64,000 nucleotides of DNA from Mucilaginibacter phenanthrenivorans (GCF_024721155.1 NZ_JAHVAP010000010.1:1-64000); one strand, 5' to 3'; positions 18,047 through 27,864 are shown, numbered from the stretch's first letter. Notes: generated by a model from the sequence alone, not told the origin. Made by a program: numbers and translations.

Positions 18047-19849
18047 TTAGTTGCAACTTCTGGTTAAAAACCTGGCGGCCTGATTTTTTATTTCCAACTC
18101 GTCTTCTGAGTAAACGATCAGCTCAGATTTAATTATTTTTTCAGCCCAGCCATTAGCTTTATCGTCGTTTTTTACGGCATGATAATATTGCATGAGTGCA
18201 TATTGAGACAGCAGTTTTTTTGGTACCATGTAATAAGCCGAAAGGTACTCTTTTTCGGCCTGTTTGTTGTCATTCAAACCTAAAAAACAATCACCCGAAT
18301 AAATCAGTACATCAGGATCCATCATGTATTTTTTTGCCTGCGCCAGCATATGCCTGCCTTCCAGATAATATTTATCAGCAGCCATTTCAGAACCATAATT
18401 ATACAAAAAATAGCCATTGTCCTGCAACGCCGGATACAAATCCCGGTATTGTTGTAATGCAATCGCCGGCTCCTGGCTTTTAAATACCATATTTTTCCAT
18501 TTCACTTGATTTTCCCCAAGATAAATCAAAACTCCCGTAAGCAGCCCAATTGATCCAAAACCGGCAAATGCGCAGACCAACCTATTGGCCTTAAATGTAA
18601 TCGACCGGAAGGGCAACGATATTTTAGTATTTTTGCTTAGCAGGCTAACCAAAATTACAACATATAGCATGATAACAAAATTTTGCAAAGGATAAGAAAA
18701 GAGAGAAACGACTATCACCGATAAAAAAGAGCAAATCAAACCAATCGCAGGTAAACTGCTGTTCTCCCAGGTCATATTTTTGTAATTGCGGGCCATAATG
18801 CCAATGCCAATCACCATGAAAACAAATCCGATCACACCTGTCTCGCAGAATAACTGTAACAAATCATTAAATGCCACACCTACGTTATCTGCTATCTGCC
18901 ACTCATGCCCTTGTATGTTATGCACTTTAAAATATTGCGATTGATAAAGGTTGTAAACTGATTCAAATTTACCGGGTCCTATTCCCCACATAAAATGGTT
19001 CCTGATGATTTGCACTGTGTTGCTGTAAATAAAAAACCGCCCCTCAAATGATCGTGGGCGTATCAAGTAAATTAAATACACACCCGCCAAAGTACTTGCC
19101 AGGCACGAACAAATGATAACTGGTTTTAGTTTACTGCTGTTATAAGCTTTTTTCAGCGCGTAAAACAGGCCGTACTTCTTATTTAATACAAGTAGCAGCC
19201 CGGCCATAAACCCCAGCAAAGCAGCTCGTTCATTTGCAAAAAAAACGGTGATTATCATTAAGAAAATGCCAATCAATGACGCTGTTTTGATTTTCTTGTC
19301 ATGGCGTTCCAAGGGGAGCCAAAATCCCGTTAAAACAACTGGAAAGATTAAACATAAAAGATTGGTAAAACTGCTCGGATTGTTGAATAATCCAGTCATT
19401 TTGAAAAATAAATTATTCGAAGGAATCACATTGAAAAATTGCAAGATTCCATAGGTACATATTAAAATTGAAAACATCGAAAAAACAGTATACAAAAGTT
19501 CAAAGGCTTTTCCGGTATTCACCATACGTGATTTTATAGCGGCATATAAGAGTATATACATCGAAAATTTGATGAATATCTCGCTGCTAAATGAAAAAAT
19601 GTCGGTAAAATAAAATCGAATACAAAACCACAATGCGAAGAGCAATACCAGGCAATCTATCGTATTGAACCTTATGTTTAGGTGCTCTTTCGACGATAAA
19701 TGAGCAAGAATTTTTATCGTTGCGAGCAATAAAACAATTCCGTATACAAAGAATTGTTGAAAATCAATAAAACGGTTATCAAATTCGATAAGATTTACAA
19801 AAGGGTTGAGCAGCAATAAGGTTAATAGCACATAAAATGTGAGCTTCAT
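18047..19849 (-). CDS. O-antigen ligase/polymerase-like membrane protein with TPR tail
   Basis: 600 residues with about 11-12 membrane helices in the first 430, the Wzy/WaaL-type central segment (GPGKFESVYNLYQSQYF near 305-320, followed by HNIQGHEWQIADNVGVAFND) and a C-terminal periplasmic TPR-like domain (about 440-600). This matches the O-antigen ligase superfamily with TPR common in Bacteroidota. Such proteins join sugars to lipids or to proteins; a protein O-glycosylation role is possible because a DUF1573 lipoprotein and an exported peptide lie nearby, but the substrate cannot be read from sequence. Confidence 0.78.
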   Translation of the reverse strand: MKLTFYVLLTLLLLNPFVNLIEFDNRFIDFQQFFVYGIVLLLATIKILAHLSSKEHLNIRFNTIDCLVLLFALWFCIRFYFTDIFSFSSEIFIKFSMYILLYAAIKSRMVNTGKAFELLYTVFSMFSILICTYGILQFFNVIPSNNLFFKMTGLFNNPSSFTNLLCLIFPVVLTGFWLPLERHDKKIKTASLIGIFLMIITVFFANERAALLGFMAGLLLVLNKKYGLFYALKKAYNSSKLKPVIICSCLASTLAGVYLIYLIRPRSFEGRFFIYSNTVQIIRNHFMWGIGPGKFESVYNLYQSQYFKVHNIQGHEWQIADNVGVAFNDLLQLFCETGVIGFVFMVIGIGIMARNYKNMTWENSSLPAIGLICSFLSVIVVSLFSYPLQNFVIMLYVVILVSLLSKNTKISLPFRSITFKANRLVCAFAGFGSIGLLTGVLIYLGENQVKWKNMVFKSQEPAIALQQYRDLYPALQDNGYFLYNYGSEMAADKYYLEGRHMLAQAKKYMMDPDVLIYSGDCFLGLNDNKQAEKEYLSAYYMVPKKLLSQYALMQYYHAVKNDDKANGWAEKIIKSELIVYSEDELEIKNQAARFLTRSCN

Positions 19850-19864
19850 GGTTGGTTCAAGTAA

Positions 19865-20167
19865 AATAGTAATTCAATATTAGTACAAATTTTCTCAGAA
19901 CAGCATTCTTTAAAATTAATATTTAAAGAATACGTTGAGGATAAAGAAACCATCATTTACCGGCAAAATGTGGTGGCTGTTTCGCAGGAACAAAGGAAAG
20001 AAAAAAAAGCCTGGAAAGCCGGCAGCATAACGCAAAAGGGAGTTGTCCACCCGGCAAACGGTAAGTAAACCCCGGCCACTGCCGAAAACACGCAACGCCA
20101 GGACCTGATCGGGCCGAAACAATTGTTGCAGTTGCAAAAGGCCGCGGCTTTTGATGCAGCAACATGA
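19865..20167 (+). pseudogene. Possible gene remnant with in-frame stop
   Basis: A plus-strand frame without ATG reads protein-like sequence (KEYVEDKETIIYRQNVVAVS near 19920), stops at TAA about 20068 and continues in the same frame for 32 more codons (TPATAENTQRQDLIGPKQLL) to TGA. This suggests the 3' end of a gene carrying a nonsense mutation. The family is not recognised. Short minus-strand frames here look like shadows. Confidence 0.3.
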
Positions 20168-20269
20168 AGGCCTGCCCGGCTCAGCATAAAAAGCAGACAA
20201 AAGCCGTTTTGCGCCGGGTGCTTAATATTTACCTGTCAAACCTTAATCGGTAACTGACGTTTAAAGGAT

Positions 20270-22159
20270 ATGACAGGTCAGCAGCTAGCCAATTATTTTA
20301 ATTTTAACCGATCAAAACCTGGCCTGCTGATTTTATTTTTTTCTTTTATGTCCCTGTTTGCCTGCGCCCAGCAGCAGGAGCTGGCGAAATTAAAGCGCGA
20401 CCTCTCCGCTGCCAAGGACAGCCTGGCTATCCTGCGGTTAATGAACAAGGTCGGGTTCCTTATCCATATGAAAAGCGCGGACAGCAGCTTTTATTACGGC
20501 GTAAAAGCCAACCAGCTGGCCGAACGGCTGCATGACGACCGCGGGCGGGCGGACGCTTTGTCCAATATTGCGACCGGTTTGCTGTTGAAAGGGCTTTACA
20601 GCCAGTCCCTCAACTATTTCAGCGAGGCTTACCAGGTGTATTCGAGGGTGCCCGATACCATCGAAATGGCCCAAATGCTGATGAACCTTGCGATTAATTA
20701 CAGCTTCACCAGCGACAGTGGCAGGACCAGGGAATTCGCCGCCCGTGCACTGCATATGGCGAGCGGCTACCGGGCGGACTCCGCCTTAAGTATGTTGTAT
20801 GCTAATTATGTAGAACTTGCCGGTCTTGGCCCCGATTCAACAGCCATCTATCTTGGTAGGGCAGGGCTGATCGCACGCAGGTTTAAAGATGAGCGGGCAA
20901 CCCTATTTATTTTGCAGGAAAGGGCAAAACTGCTAATGCTTCAAAAAAACAATGCAGCGGCTCGCCCGCTTATTATGGCGTCCATTTTAATGGCGCGGAA
21001 GCATGATTGGGATTACCACGAAATGGAAGGACTGGGCCTTTTGGGAACTTATTATAAAGCCGTTGGCAGGCCGGACAGCGCGCTGGCCTGCTTTTTAAAA
21101 ATATACCGCATGGCGGGCGTCAATGGTTACGTCTACTGGAAAATCGATGTGCTGAAATCCATCCTGCAGGTATACAAGCAACAGGGCAACCTGCAAAAAC
21201 AGGCAGCGACAAACGAATTGCTTATCGCAGCGCTCGATAAAGAGAACGAAGCCGGCAATGCTTTCTTAGGAGACTATATCAGGTACAAACAGGACCAGGA
21301 AAAACTGGCGAAATTAAACCAGCTTGAACAGGTCAACCGGAAAAAACAATTCTGGTTTATCGCCTGTAGCATCACCGGTTTCGCTGCGACCATCGTCCTG
21401 CTACTGGGCTACTCCAGGTCCAAAAAATATGCCGGGGTATTGCAGGCTTTAAATGAGCGGATCACCAGCCAGAATAAAGTCCTGAAAGACAATGATGAAT
21501 TTAACAGCCGGCTGCTGAGCATGCTGGCCCACGATTTCAGGGCGCCGCTCGGCCAGATCATCTCGATGATCAGCCTGCTCCGGGAAGACGAACTGGACAC
21601 GCCGGCGCGGATGAGTTTATACGATAACGTGGAGGAAGACGCGCGGAACATCCTGGTAACCTTTGACAATATTTTGCATTGGGTCAAAAAGCAGCTGACC
21701 GGCTATAAGCTGGTTCCCGAACCGCTGGATTTATCTGAAATGATCGGGCAGTCGGCACAATTGTTCCACCCCGCGATGGCCGCAAAGCATATTACTTTCA
21801 ATAACCTGGTTGACCCATTGCTGGTCGTCAACAGTGACAGGGAGATCATCCAGTTCATCAACCGCAACCTGATCCATAATGCCATCAAGTATTCACCCGA
21901 AAACGGCACCATAACCGCCACCATGAAAACGTCTGCCGCTGAAATCGTGGTCTGTATAAGGAACGAGGGACGCGGAATGACCGAAAAACAATTAAACGCC
22001 TTGTTCACCTTCAGACAGAAGGAATCAAGCGACAGGGGGGCAGGTATGGCGCTCACCCTTAGCAAGGAATTTGTTGCGTTGCTCAATGGTAACATCTGGG
22101 CGGAAAGCAAACCAGGCGAAGGCGCGGCATTTTACTACACGCTTCCGTCAGCGACATAA
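20270..22159 (+). CDS. TPR sensor histidine kinase
   Basis: 629 residues. A signal peptide ending near FACAQQ (residue 34) is followed by TPR-like repeats to about 330, one membrane helix (about 363-381) and a HisKA domain with the phospho-acceptor in LAHDFRAPLGQ (His about 420). The HATPase domain shows the N box NLIHNAIKYSPENG (about 532) and a G2 loop with DRGAGMALTLSKEF. The G1 box reads NEGRGM, where the usual Asp that contacts adenine is Asn. This could weaken ATP binding. No response regulator lies next to it, so it is an orphan kinase. Periplasmic TPR sensing is inferred from the signal and membrane layout. Confidence 0.82.
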   Translation: MTGQQLANYFNFNRSKPGLLILFFSFMSLFACAQQQELAKLKRDLSAAKDSLAILRLMNKVGFLIHMKSADSSFYYGVKANQLAERLHDDRGRADALSNIATGLLLKGLYSQSLNYFSEAYQVYSRVPDTIEMAQMLMNLAINYSFTSDSGRTREFAARALHMASGYRADSALSMLYANYVELAGLGPDSTAIYLGRAGLIARRFKDERATLFILQERAKLLMLQKNNAAARPLIMASILMARKHDWDYHEMEGLGLLGTYYKAVGRPDSALACFLKIYRMAGVNGYVYWKIDVLKSILQVYKQQGNLQKQAATNELLIAALDKENEAGNAFLGDYIRYKQDQEKLAKLNQLEQVNRKKQFWFIACSITGFAATIVLLLGYSRSKKYAGVLQALNERITSQNKVLKDNDEFNSRLLSMLAHDFRAPLGQIISMISLLREDELDTPARMSLYDNVEEDARNILVTFDNILHWVKKQLTGYKLVPEPLDLSEMIGQSAQLFHPAMAAKHITFNNLVDPLLVVNSDREIIQFINRNLIHNAIKYSPENGTITATMKTSAAEIVVCIRNEGRGMTEKQLNALFTFRQKESSDRGAGMALTLSKEFVALLNGNIWAESKPGEGAAFYYTLPSAT

Positions 22160-22327
22160 GGGGATGGTGTTATCGGGGCCGGCTTCTGCGCATTCCGGAG
22201 CCCTTGATCACGTTAAGCTGAAAACCACAAACAGGCATTTCCGGAATACGTATGATTATATTTTTACAATTCACATGGACAGCCCTGATCGTTTTTCCGG
22301 GAGCAACCCTGAGGGAACTGCCAAAAC
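22160..22327. other. Short gap with IS21-end-like motifs
   Basis: Read on the minus strand this gap contains GTGATCAAGGGCTCCGGAAT followed by other TTCCGG repeats, resembling the repeated ends of Bacteroidota IS21-type elements from memory. No transposase gene is present. The evidence is weak. Confidence 0.25.
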
Positions 22328-23413
22328 TTATGGGCCTTCAGTAAGCCGGTTAGCTTTTTTTCTTTCCAGCCAGGCATTGAAAATGGTATAGAAGACCGAG
22401 GTGATGATCGCTCCCTTGAACATCCCGGTAAAGCCCCAGGCCGACAGGCCGCCAATCACGCCGAGGAAAAGAACGAGAAAGGGAAGTTTTCCACTCCTGG
22501 CGATCATAACGGGTTTAACGACAAAGTCGATGACTAAAATGATAACTGTATAAATAGCCAGGATAATAACTGCGTTATTATGGCCCTGCAAATATTCCCA
22601 GCCGGCGAGCGGTATCCAAATAATCAGCGGCCCCACCTGGATCACACACAAAAAGAAGATCAGCGCTGAAAGGCCGACAGCAAATGGGATCCCGGCGAAC
22701 AAGAGGCCCGTCCAGCAAACAAATGTGGCGATAAAGGCAGTTCCCATCACCCCGATGGACACACCCCTTACCGCCTGGGTGATGGCCTGCAATAAATCAC
22801 CGCCTTCCTGCCGGCTCAGCAAATTGTTGAGCGTATCCCTAACGGGGAAAAGCACTTGATCGCCTCTTTCCAGTAAATACGCAGATATGATAATGCCTAA
22901 AATCAATTGTGCCGCTACGCCTATAATACCCAAGCCACCGGTAACCAAATGGTGCAATATGACGTTCAGCTCATGCCCGTGAATATGCAGTACTTCCTTC
23001 GGGCTTTGCTGCAGCTCTGCCCAAAACGACGCGATAGAACCGCCGACGAGGGGAAGGTTAGTCAATTTATCCGATAGGGGAGGCAGCCCTTGTTTTTGGA
23101 CCGCACCGATCCAGCCGGCCAGGTCCCGGACATGCCTGCTTAAAGCGGAAACCAGGAAAATGAAGGGAAGCGCAATTACAGCAATCAGCGACACTGAATA
23201 AACTACACCGGCAAGCTTACGCCTGCCACAGAACAAACCCACCAGCTTCCCATAGGGATAAGAAAAGGAAACAGCAAACACCAATGCAAAAGTCAGCACG
23301 CCGGAAAAAACTTCCAGCACCTGGAATAAAGCATACAGCAGACCCAGGAAAAGCAAAACGACCAGGATCGTTTCGACGAGGTTTTTGGATATGGGTTTGT
23401 TAGATTCAAGCAT
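22328..23413 (-). CDS. AI-2E family permease, copy 1
   Basis: 361 residues with about eight membrane helices and the conserved C-terminal region of the AI-2E/PerM family (PLIIWIPLAGWEYLQG near 275, GLSAWGFTGMFKGAI near 335). Family members export small molecules or ions, and some are Na+/H+ antiporters; the substrate here is unknown. It lies downstream of a second, diverged copy on the same strand with an 81 bp gap, likely cotranscribed. Confidence 0.85.
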   Translation of the reverse strand: MLESNKPISKNLVETILVVLLFLGLLYALFQVLEVFSGVLTFALVFAVSFSYPYGKLVGLFCGRRKLAGVVYSVSLIAVIALPFIFLVSALSRHVRDLAGWIGAVQKQGLPPLSDKLTNLPLVGGSIASFWAELQQSPKEVLHIHGHELNVILHHLVTGGLGIIGVAAQLILGIIISAYLLERGDQVLFPVRDTLNNLLSRQEGGDLLQAITQAVRGVSIGVMGTAFIATFVCWTGLLFAGIPFAVGLSALIFFLCVIQVGPLIIWIPLAGWEYLQGHNNAVIILAIYTVIILVIDFVVKPVMIARSGKLPFLVLFLGVIGGLSAWGFTGMFKGAIITSVFYTIFNAWLERKKANRLTEGP

Positions 23414-23494
23414 ACGATCTTGGAAATAAGGAACAATATCAGCATTTGTTTGAGTTTATATAAATCGCAGCGGTTGCCTGTCCGTTAATTCAGC

Positions 23495-24598
23495 TCATTT
23501 TGCGACCTTCAATTTCTTAGCTAACCGCTCCTGCTTTTTTTCTTCGTCACCGAGGATAATGCCCCATGGTTTCAGGCTGTCGACGCGGTCAAATATGATC
23601 TTTAGTACGGCGATGACAGGGATGGACAGGAACATGCCGGAGATGCCCCACAACATTTCGCCGATAACGACGCCGATCACGGTGACAAGGGCGTTGATAC
23701 GGACTTTGGATCCCACGACCATGGGTAACAGGACATTGCTGTCCACCAGGTGTACCACCACAAAAGTGACCAGGACATAAATGACCATGCTGCCGTCCGG
23801 CATGGTGCCGAGGGTTACCGTAGCACTGATCACCAATGCCGAAAAAATACCAAAATAGGGAATGAGGTTGAAAATGCCGGTGATCAGCCCGAGCAAGATG
23901 GCGTACTGGATGCCCATGATGGACAGGGTAACACTGACCGCTGTGGCGACAATGGTCATTTCGATCAGCAGCCCGGTAATGTATTGCCGGATGATAACCT
24001 GTACGTGTTCGATGATCTCGTGGACGCGGGCTTTGTTTTCCTCCAAAAATACGGACTCCAAAAACTTCAGGATGAGCCGCCTGTACAGTAAAAAGAAGAA
24101 GGTGTAGATAAAGGTAAAAACCAAAAACAGCAGGATCGACGACAGCGAGAGCAGGGTAGAGCTGACGAGCGCGGCATCGGGCGAGGTGACTTTGCTGGCG
24201 GCAGAATTGACTACCTTTAGCTGTTTACTGCGGGTAATATTGAAGTGCTCATAAACCCAGCCGCGAAAATTCCAGAGCGAGTGGCTGATCTGTGCCTGGA
24301 AGGCCGGCCAGTCTTTTACCAGTGCGGCAATTTGCGAACCGATCACATAAATGATGAGCCCGATGACCGACAAAAACAAGATGACGGAAACCATCGAGGC
24401 AGCACCTCTCGGCAACCGCAGCCATCGTTCAAAAAACGTGGCGAGCGGCATCAGCAGGATGGCGAAAAGGCTGGAAAAGACCAGCGGCGCAAGGATCTCC
24501 TTCCCCAATATGACCAGGAACCCGAGCGCCAAAAGACTGAACAGGACGCAGGCGAGTTTGATGTAAAATGGTAAGCGGGTAAATGTTTTCAAGTCCAT
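23495..24598 (-). CDS. AI-2E family permease, copy 2
   Basis: 367 residues, about eight membrane helices, with family signatures PYFGIFSALVISATVTLG (about 245) and GEMLWGISGMFLSIPVIAVLK (about 318). Together with the gene that follows it forms a tandem pair of clearly diverged paralogues, which may work as a hetero-oligomer or handle different substrates. The basic C-terminal tail (KKQERLAKKLKVAK) is cytoplasmic. Start is ATG 24598. Confidence 0.85.
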   Translation of the reverse strand: MDLKTFTRLPFYIKLACVLFSLLALGFLVILGKEILAPLVFSSLFAILLMPLATFFERWLRLPRGAASMVSVILFLSVIGLIIYVIGSQIAALVKDWPAFQAQISHSLWNFRGWVYEHFNITRSKQLKVVNSAASKVTSPDAALVSSTLLSLSSILLFLVFTFIYTFFFLLYRRLILKFLESVFLEENKARVHEIIEHVQVIIRQYITGLLIEMTIVATAVSVTLSIMGIQYAILLGLITGIFNLIPYFGIFSALVISATVTLGTMPDGSMVIYVLVTFVVVHLVDSNVLLPMVVGSKVRINALVTVIGVVIGEMLWGISGMFLSIPVIAVLKIIFDRVDSLKPWGIILGDEEKKQERLAKKLKVAK

Positions 24599-24932
24599 GG
24601 GATGCTTTTAATGGTGTAGCCTTAATCAGACCAATAAGGTTACATGAAAGGCTAAATTACGAAATAAAAAGCGGGCCTGTTATGAAGAAAGCTTGTTGCA
24701 ATTGTGATGCTGCTCTTCATCGCGTCATACGGATCTTTTCTTCGGTCAATAACCTGAATTCCGCCAGTTCCCGTTCGCTGTACTTGTTCCCTGTTTATTT
24801 TCTTCCATGTTGCTTATCAACAAAAAAACAGGCGCGCTGGTTTAGGGATTGCTAAATGGCAGCTCATACCTTCAGGACGCATTCTGATCGGGAGCAGCGG
24901 GGATGACGGATACCATCATCCTTTGCTAAGTG

Positions 24933-25323
24933 TTACCGGGTTTGGGGACAATAACCGAATTCAGCGAGCAATTGGGTTCTAACCACCGCCATATCGTCCT
25001 CCAGTCGTTTGTAAATCTCTTCGTAATGGCCGCACATGTCAAAGACAACAATGGCATAACGCTGGAAAAACTGATCCCTTTCCACCCCTTCTGTTTTCCG
25101 GATGCGCACTGAAAGGTCGAGGTAGGGTTCGGAATTTCACATAAACAATCTCAATTCCAGTCAACAGTAACTCCACGCGCGTCAACAGCAATTTAACATC
25201 CTTTTCATTTACCGTCAAGTCGTTTTTATACCTCGCTTCAGAATACCCGGACTTTAAAATATTAAATAGCCTGTTATCCCGTTCCCACAACAAAATATTC
25301 TTGCATAATATTTTGTTATTCAA
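24933..25323 (-). pseudogene. Frameshifted gene of unknown function
   Basis: The minus-strand frame from ATG 25323 reads well to about 25140 (VNEKDVKLLLTRVELLLTG, then EIVYVKF). The +1 frame then continues as protein-like sequence (YLDLSVRIRKTEGVERDQFF, then DMCGHYEEIYKRLEDDMAVV) to TAA at 24933-24935. One frameshift near 25125-25140 joins the two into a protein of about 125 residues. The family is not recognised. It could also be a sequencing error at a short run. Confidence 0.55.
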
Positions 25324-25342
25324 TTACATAGCTTTATATTAG
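25312..25342 (+). promoter_or_regulatory. Candidate promoter of the SGNH hydrolase operon
   Basis: TTTG at 25312-25315, 19 bp, then TATATTAG at 25335-25342, one mismatch from TAnnTTTG. It ends 21 bp before ATG 25364. Confidence 0.5.
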
Positions 25343-25363
25343 TCTGGCCTTATTACTTTATTC

Positions 25364-26557
25364 ATGGACAAAGAACAACCAAATCCCCAACATCGCGCTG
25401 CATTAATCAGGAAGCTGCTGCATAACGAAATTTCCATGGCAGAACTGGAAGAAATGCGCGGATGGATCAACCAAGATGACCTTGCTGTCATTATCCAGAA
25501 AATTTATGACCTCAACGAAGTACAGGTGGAAAAAATAGCCGCGCTGGAAAAAGCTATGGCCTGGATCGACGGCGTTAAAAATGACCAGCGCAACAGCCGG
25601 TTTACCAAAAAAATCAAAAACGACTTCCGCAAAAGCAACAATAAAATAATCCTCGCTGAAGGTGATTCCTGGTTTAATTATCCCGTCGTGCTCAGTGATG
25701 TTATCGACTGGATCGCTATGGAAGAGAACATGGCGGTCTATAGCCTCGCATCCGGCGGCGACTGGCTGCTGAATATGCTCAACGCCCGGAAATATGTTGA
25801 AGAGCTATCCGTCCTGCATCCTGATGTTTTCCTTATCAGCGGGGGAGGGAATGACCTGGTTGGGAGCAGCAGGGTAGCGGCGATGGTTGACCCAGGCGGG
25901 ACCGCAATTCCATACCAAAAGAATGACTTCGCAAAATCCCTGATGGAAAAGGTGGCAAAGTCCCCGATAGTCCCCCTTAACAAAGAAAAATTCAACCAAG
26001 GTGTACTTTACCTGTCGCAGGATTTTTTCGCATTGCTTACCTTTTTTCACCTGCAATACTACTTCCTCATCAACGGCATTCTTACCGGAGGAACGAACGA
26101 TCCGGCAAAAGGCAAGTTCCCGCACATCAAAATTATCACCCAGGGATATGACTATGCCCTGCCGTCGCATGCCTGGCGGGAAGGCTGGAACCCACGCTAT
26201 TGGTACAGACCGCTATTGCGTAATTTGGGCCATGGCAGCTGGCTGAAAACGCCTTTGCAAATCCGGGGGATACTCGACGCAAAAGTCCAGCAAAACATCG
26301 TTTATGCAATGATCTACCTTTTTAACGAAATGATGATCAAGACCGGGGACTTGTTTTGCCAGATGCCAAAAGTCGGTAACCGCGTTTTTCATATTGATTC
26401 CCGGGGATCCGTCGGCGAAAAAGGGTGGACCGATGAATTGCACCCTTTACCGGAACATTTCAGAAATACCGGGCGGGCCTTTGTCGATTGCATTAATGGT
26501 AAAACGTCCATACACGGGCAGGTCTTTGTTGTCAACCCTAATTCCGTAAAGCCATGA
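25364..26557 (+). CDS. SGNH/GDSL hydrolase-like protein
   Basis: 397 residues. An N-terminal helical region of about 85 residues precedes an SGNH hydrolase domain. Block I is LAEGDSWFNYP (Ser about 103), block II may be the SGGDWLLN Gly, block III is GGGNDL (Asn about 165), and block V is TDELHPLPEHF (Asp and His about 366-369). The catalytic set is complete, so esterase or acyl-hydrolase activity is plausible. There is no signal peptide, so it should be cytoplasmic unless exported by another route. It overlaps the next gene by 4 bp (ATGA) and probably forms an operon with two small membrane-protein genes. Confidence 0.75.
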   Translation: MDKEQPNPQHRAALIRKLLHNEISMAELEEMRGWINQDDLAVIIQKIYDLNEVQVEKIAALEKAMAWIDGVKNDQRNSRFTKKIKNDFRKSNNKIILAEGDSWFNYPVVLSDVIDWIAMEENMAVYSLASGGDWLLNMLNARKYVEELSVLHPDVFLISGGGNDLVGSSRVAAMVDPGGTAIPYQKNDFAKSLMEKVAKSPIVPLNKEKFNQGVLYLSQDFFALLTFFHLQYYFLINGILTGGTNDPAKGKFPHIKIITQGYDYALPSHAWREGWNPRYWYRPLLRNLGHGSWLKTPLQIRGILDAKVQQNIVYAMIYLFNEMMIKTGDLFCQMPKVGNRVFHIDSRGSVGEKGWTDELHPLPEHFRNTGRAFVDCINGKTSIHGQVFVVNPNSVKP

Positions 26558-27069
26558 TCAAAAAAATATTATGGGTGTTCTTCCTGCTCACCGCAGCCTA
26601 CCAGGGCTACCAGAGCTACTTACTGCAAACCGTACCGCCATTTCATGAAAGAATTGATTGCCTCGAATTTGCTTCCAAAGCGCATGGCGCAGCATTACTG
26701 CAATCCTGGCAAGCCCAATCTTATGGCGGACAAGCTTTCCTGCAAATCGCAGTGACCAATACTCACCTCGATTTCTTTTTTATTTTTCTCTACACCTCAC
26801 TTATCCTGATGCTCTCTTACCTCCAGATGCAGCGTGACCCGGGTATATGCTGGAACGAGCTGTTGAGGGCAAACCTGGTATTCGGCGCGCTTGCGGCATG
26901 CCTGGATATCCTGGAAAATATTTTTTTACTGTACGATTTTCGCCATGCGGGGGAGCCTGGTCTATACATATCCACGCACTGGATCAGCTTATTGAAATTT
27001 ATTTTTATCGGGTGGGCATTATCGGTTTACCTGGTATCATTGGCAAGGACACAACTATTTAATAAGTAA
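26554..27069 (+). CDS. Four-helix membrane protein of unknown function
   Basis: 171 residues with membrane segments near 4-20, 73-92, 105-128 and 140-162. An acidic LDILEN motif lies within the third helix, seen in several uncharacterised membrane families. It overlaps the hydrolase gene by 4 bp and is followed by the next membrane-protein gene after 5 bp. A role with the hydrolase (delivery or anchoring) is inferred only from the operon. Confidence 0.65.
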   Translation: MIKKILWVFFLLTAAYQGYQSYLLQTVPPFHERIDCLEFASKAHGAALLQSWQAQSYGGQAFLQIAVTNTHLDFFFIFLYTSLILMLSYLQMQRDPGICWNELLRANLVFGALAACLDILENIFLLYDFRHAGEPGLYISTHWISLLKFIFIGWALSVYLVSLARTQLFNK

Positions 27070-27074
27070 ACAAA

Positions 27075-27602
27075 ATGGAAAATATGACGGCCCCTGTTCA
27101 GCAAGCCCTTTTTAAGCTTGAAGCCATCAGGCAAAGCACCGACGACAAACAGGTTAAAAAAGCGATCCTTGATTGCCAGGAATTGCTCACCTTGTCACAG
27201 GAACCTGATAAACTCTGGCGGTCATCAAAAAGACAAAAAATACTCCTCGGGATAGCGGTTGGATTGTTGTTTGTTTGTATTGTCTTGGTATGCCAGGGAT
27301 TAGATTTAACAGTAAATAAATCTGCAGCCGTGCAAACCAAAGATATGCTTAAAATACCCAAATCTACAGATCACTATTGGATTTCGGATTTAATTATCTA
27401 CGGCCTCTGGATCATCGGGCCACCTTGCTTTTTTCTTTATGAGTACACGTTTATATTCGGCAAGGACGATAAAAACCGCCTTAACAGCGCCCAACGGGAT
27501 GATATCAAATACTGCCAGGACCTGGGTGCAAAGATATGGGCAGCGGTTGCCGTTTTGTTAAGTATCCTTTTGACCATTAAATATGGATCACCATTCAAAT
27601 AA
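27075..27602 (+). CDS. Two-helix membrane protein of unknown function
   Basis: 175 residues. An N-terminal helical cytoplasmic part (1-55) is followed by a membrane segment near 58-77 (ILLGIAVGLLFVCIVLVC), a second near 108-128 and possibly a third near 155-170. No family is recognised. Third gene of the SGNH hydrolase operon. Confidence 0.6.
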   Translation: MENMTAPVQQALFKLEAIRQSTDDKQVKKAILDCQELLTLSQEPDKLWRSSKRQKILLGIAVGLLFVCIVLVCQGLDLTVNKSAAVQTKDMLKIPKSTDHYWISDLIIYGLWIIGPPCFFLYEYTFIFGKDDKNRLNSAQRDDIKYCQDLGAKIWAAVAVLLSILLTIKYGSPFK

Positions 27603-27653
27603 TCCTAATAGCTGAAGTTTTTAAGATCACTATATATATCTTAAACCTGGGAA

Positions 27654-27842
27654 ATGAAAAGAACCATTATTGCTTTATGCATGGCCACTGCTACCTTGTC
27701 CGGCACCGATAACATCAAGTTAAAAATTGCAGCCTATGCAACCTGCACCGGCGCCACACCTTGTAGAGCCTGCAAGAACTGTAAGTATTGCAAGCGTTGC
27801 GCGAAACAAGGTCTTACCTGCGGCGTCTGTAAAAAACATTAA
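27654..27842 (+). CDS. Small exported Cys-rich peptide
   Basis: 62 residues. The N-terminal hydrophobic stretch resembles a signal peptide. The C-terminal 32 residues carry ten Cys in close pairs (TCTGATPCRACKNCKYCKRC and TCGVCKKH), a CxxC-rich metal-binding or disulphide-knotted tail with many Lys/Arg. An alternative 63-residue frame at 27727 is a shadow. The function is unknown; metal binding is a reasonable guess. Confidence 0.6.
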   Translation: MKRTIIALCMATATLSGTDNIKLKIAAYATCTGATPCRACKNCKYCKRCAKQGLTCGVCKKH

Positions 27843-27864
27843 GTGTTGCCATGGATTTTGGCCT

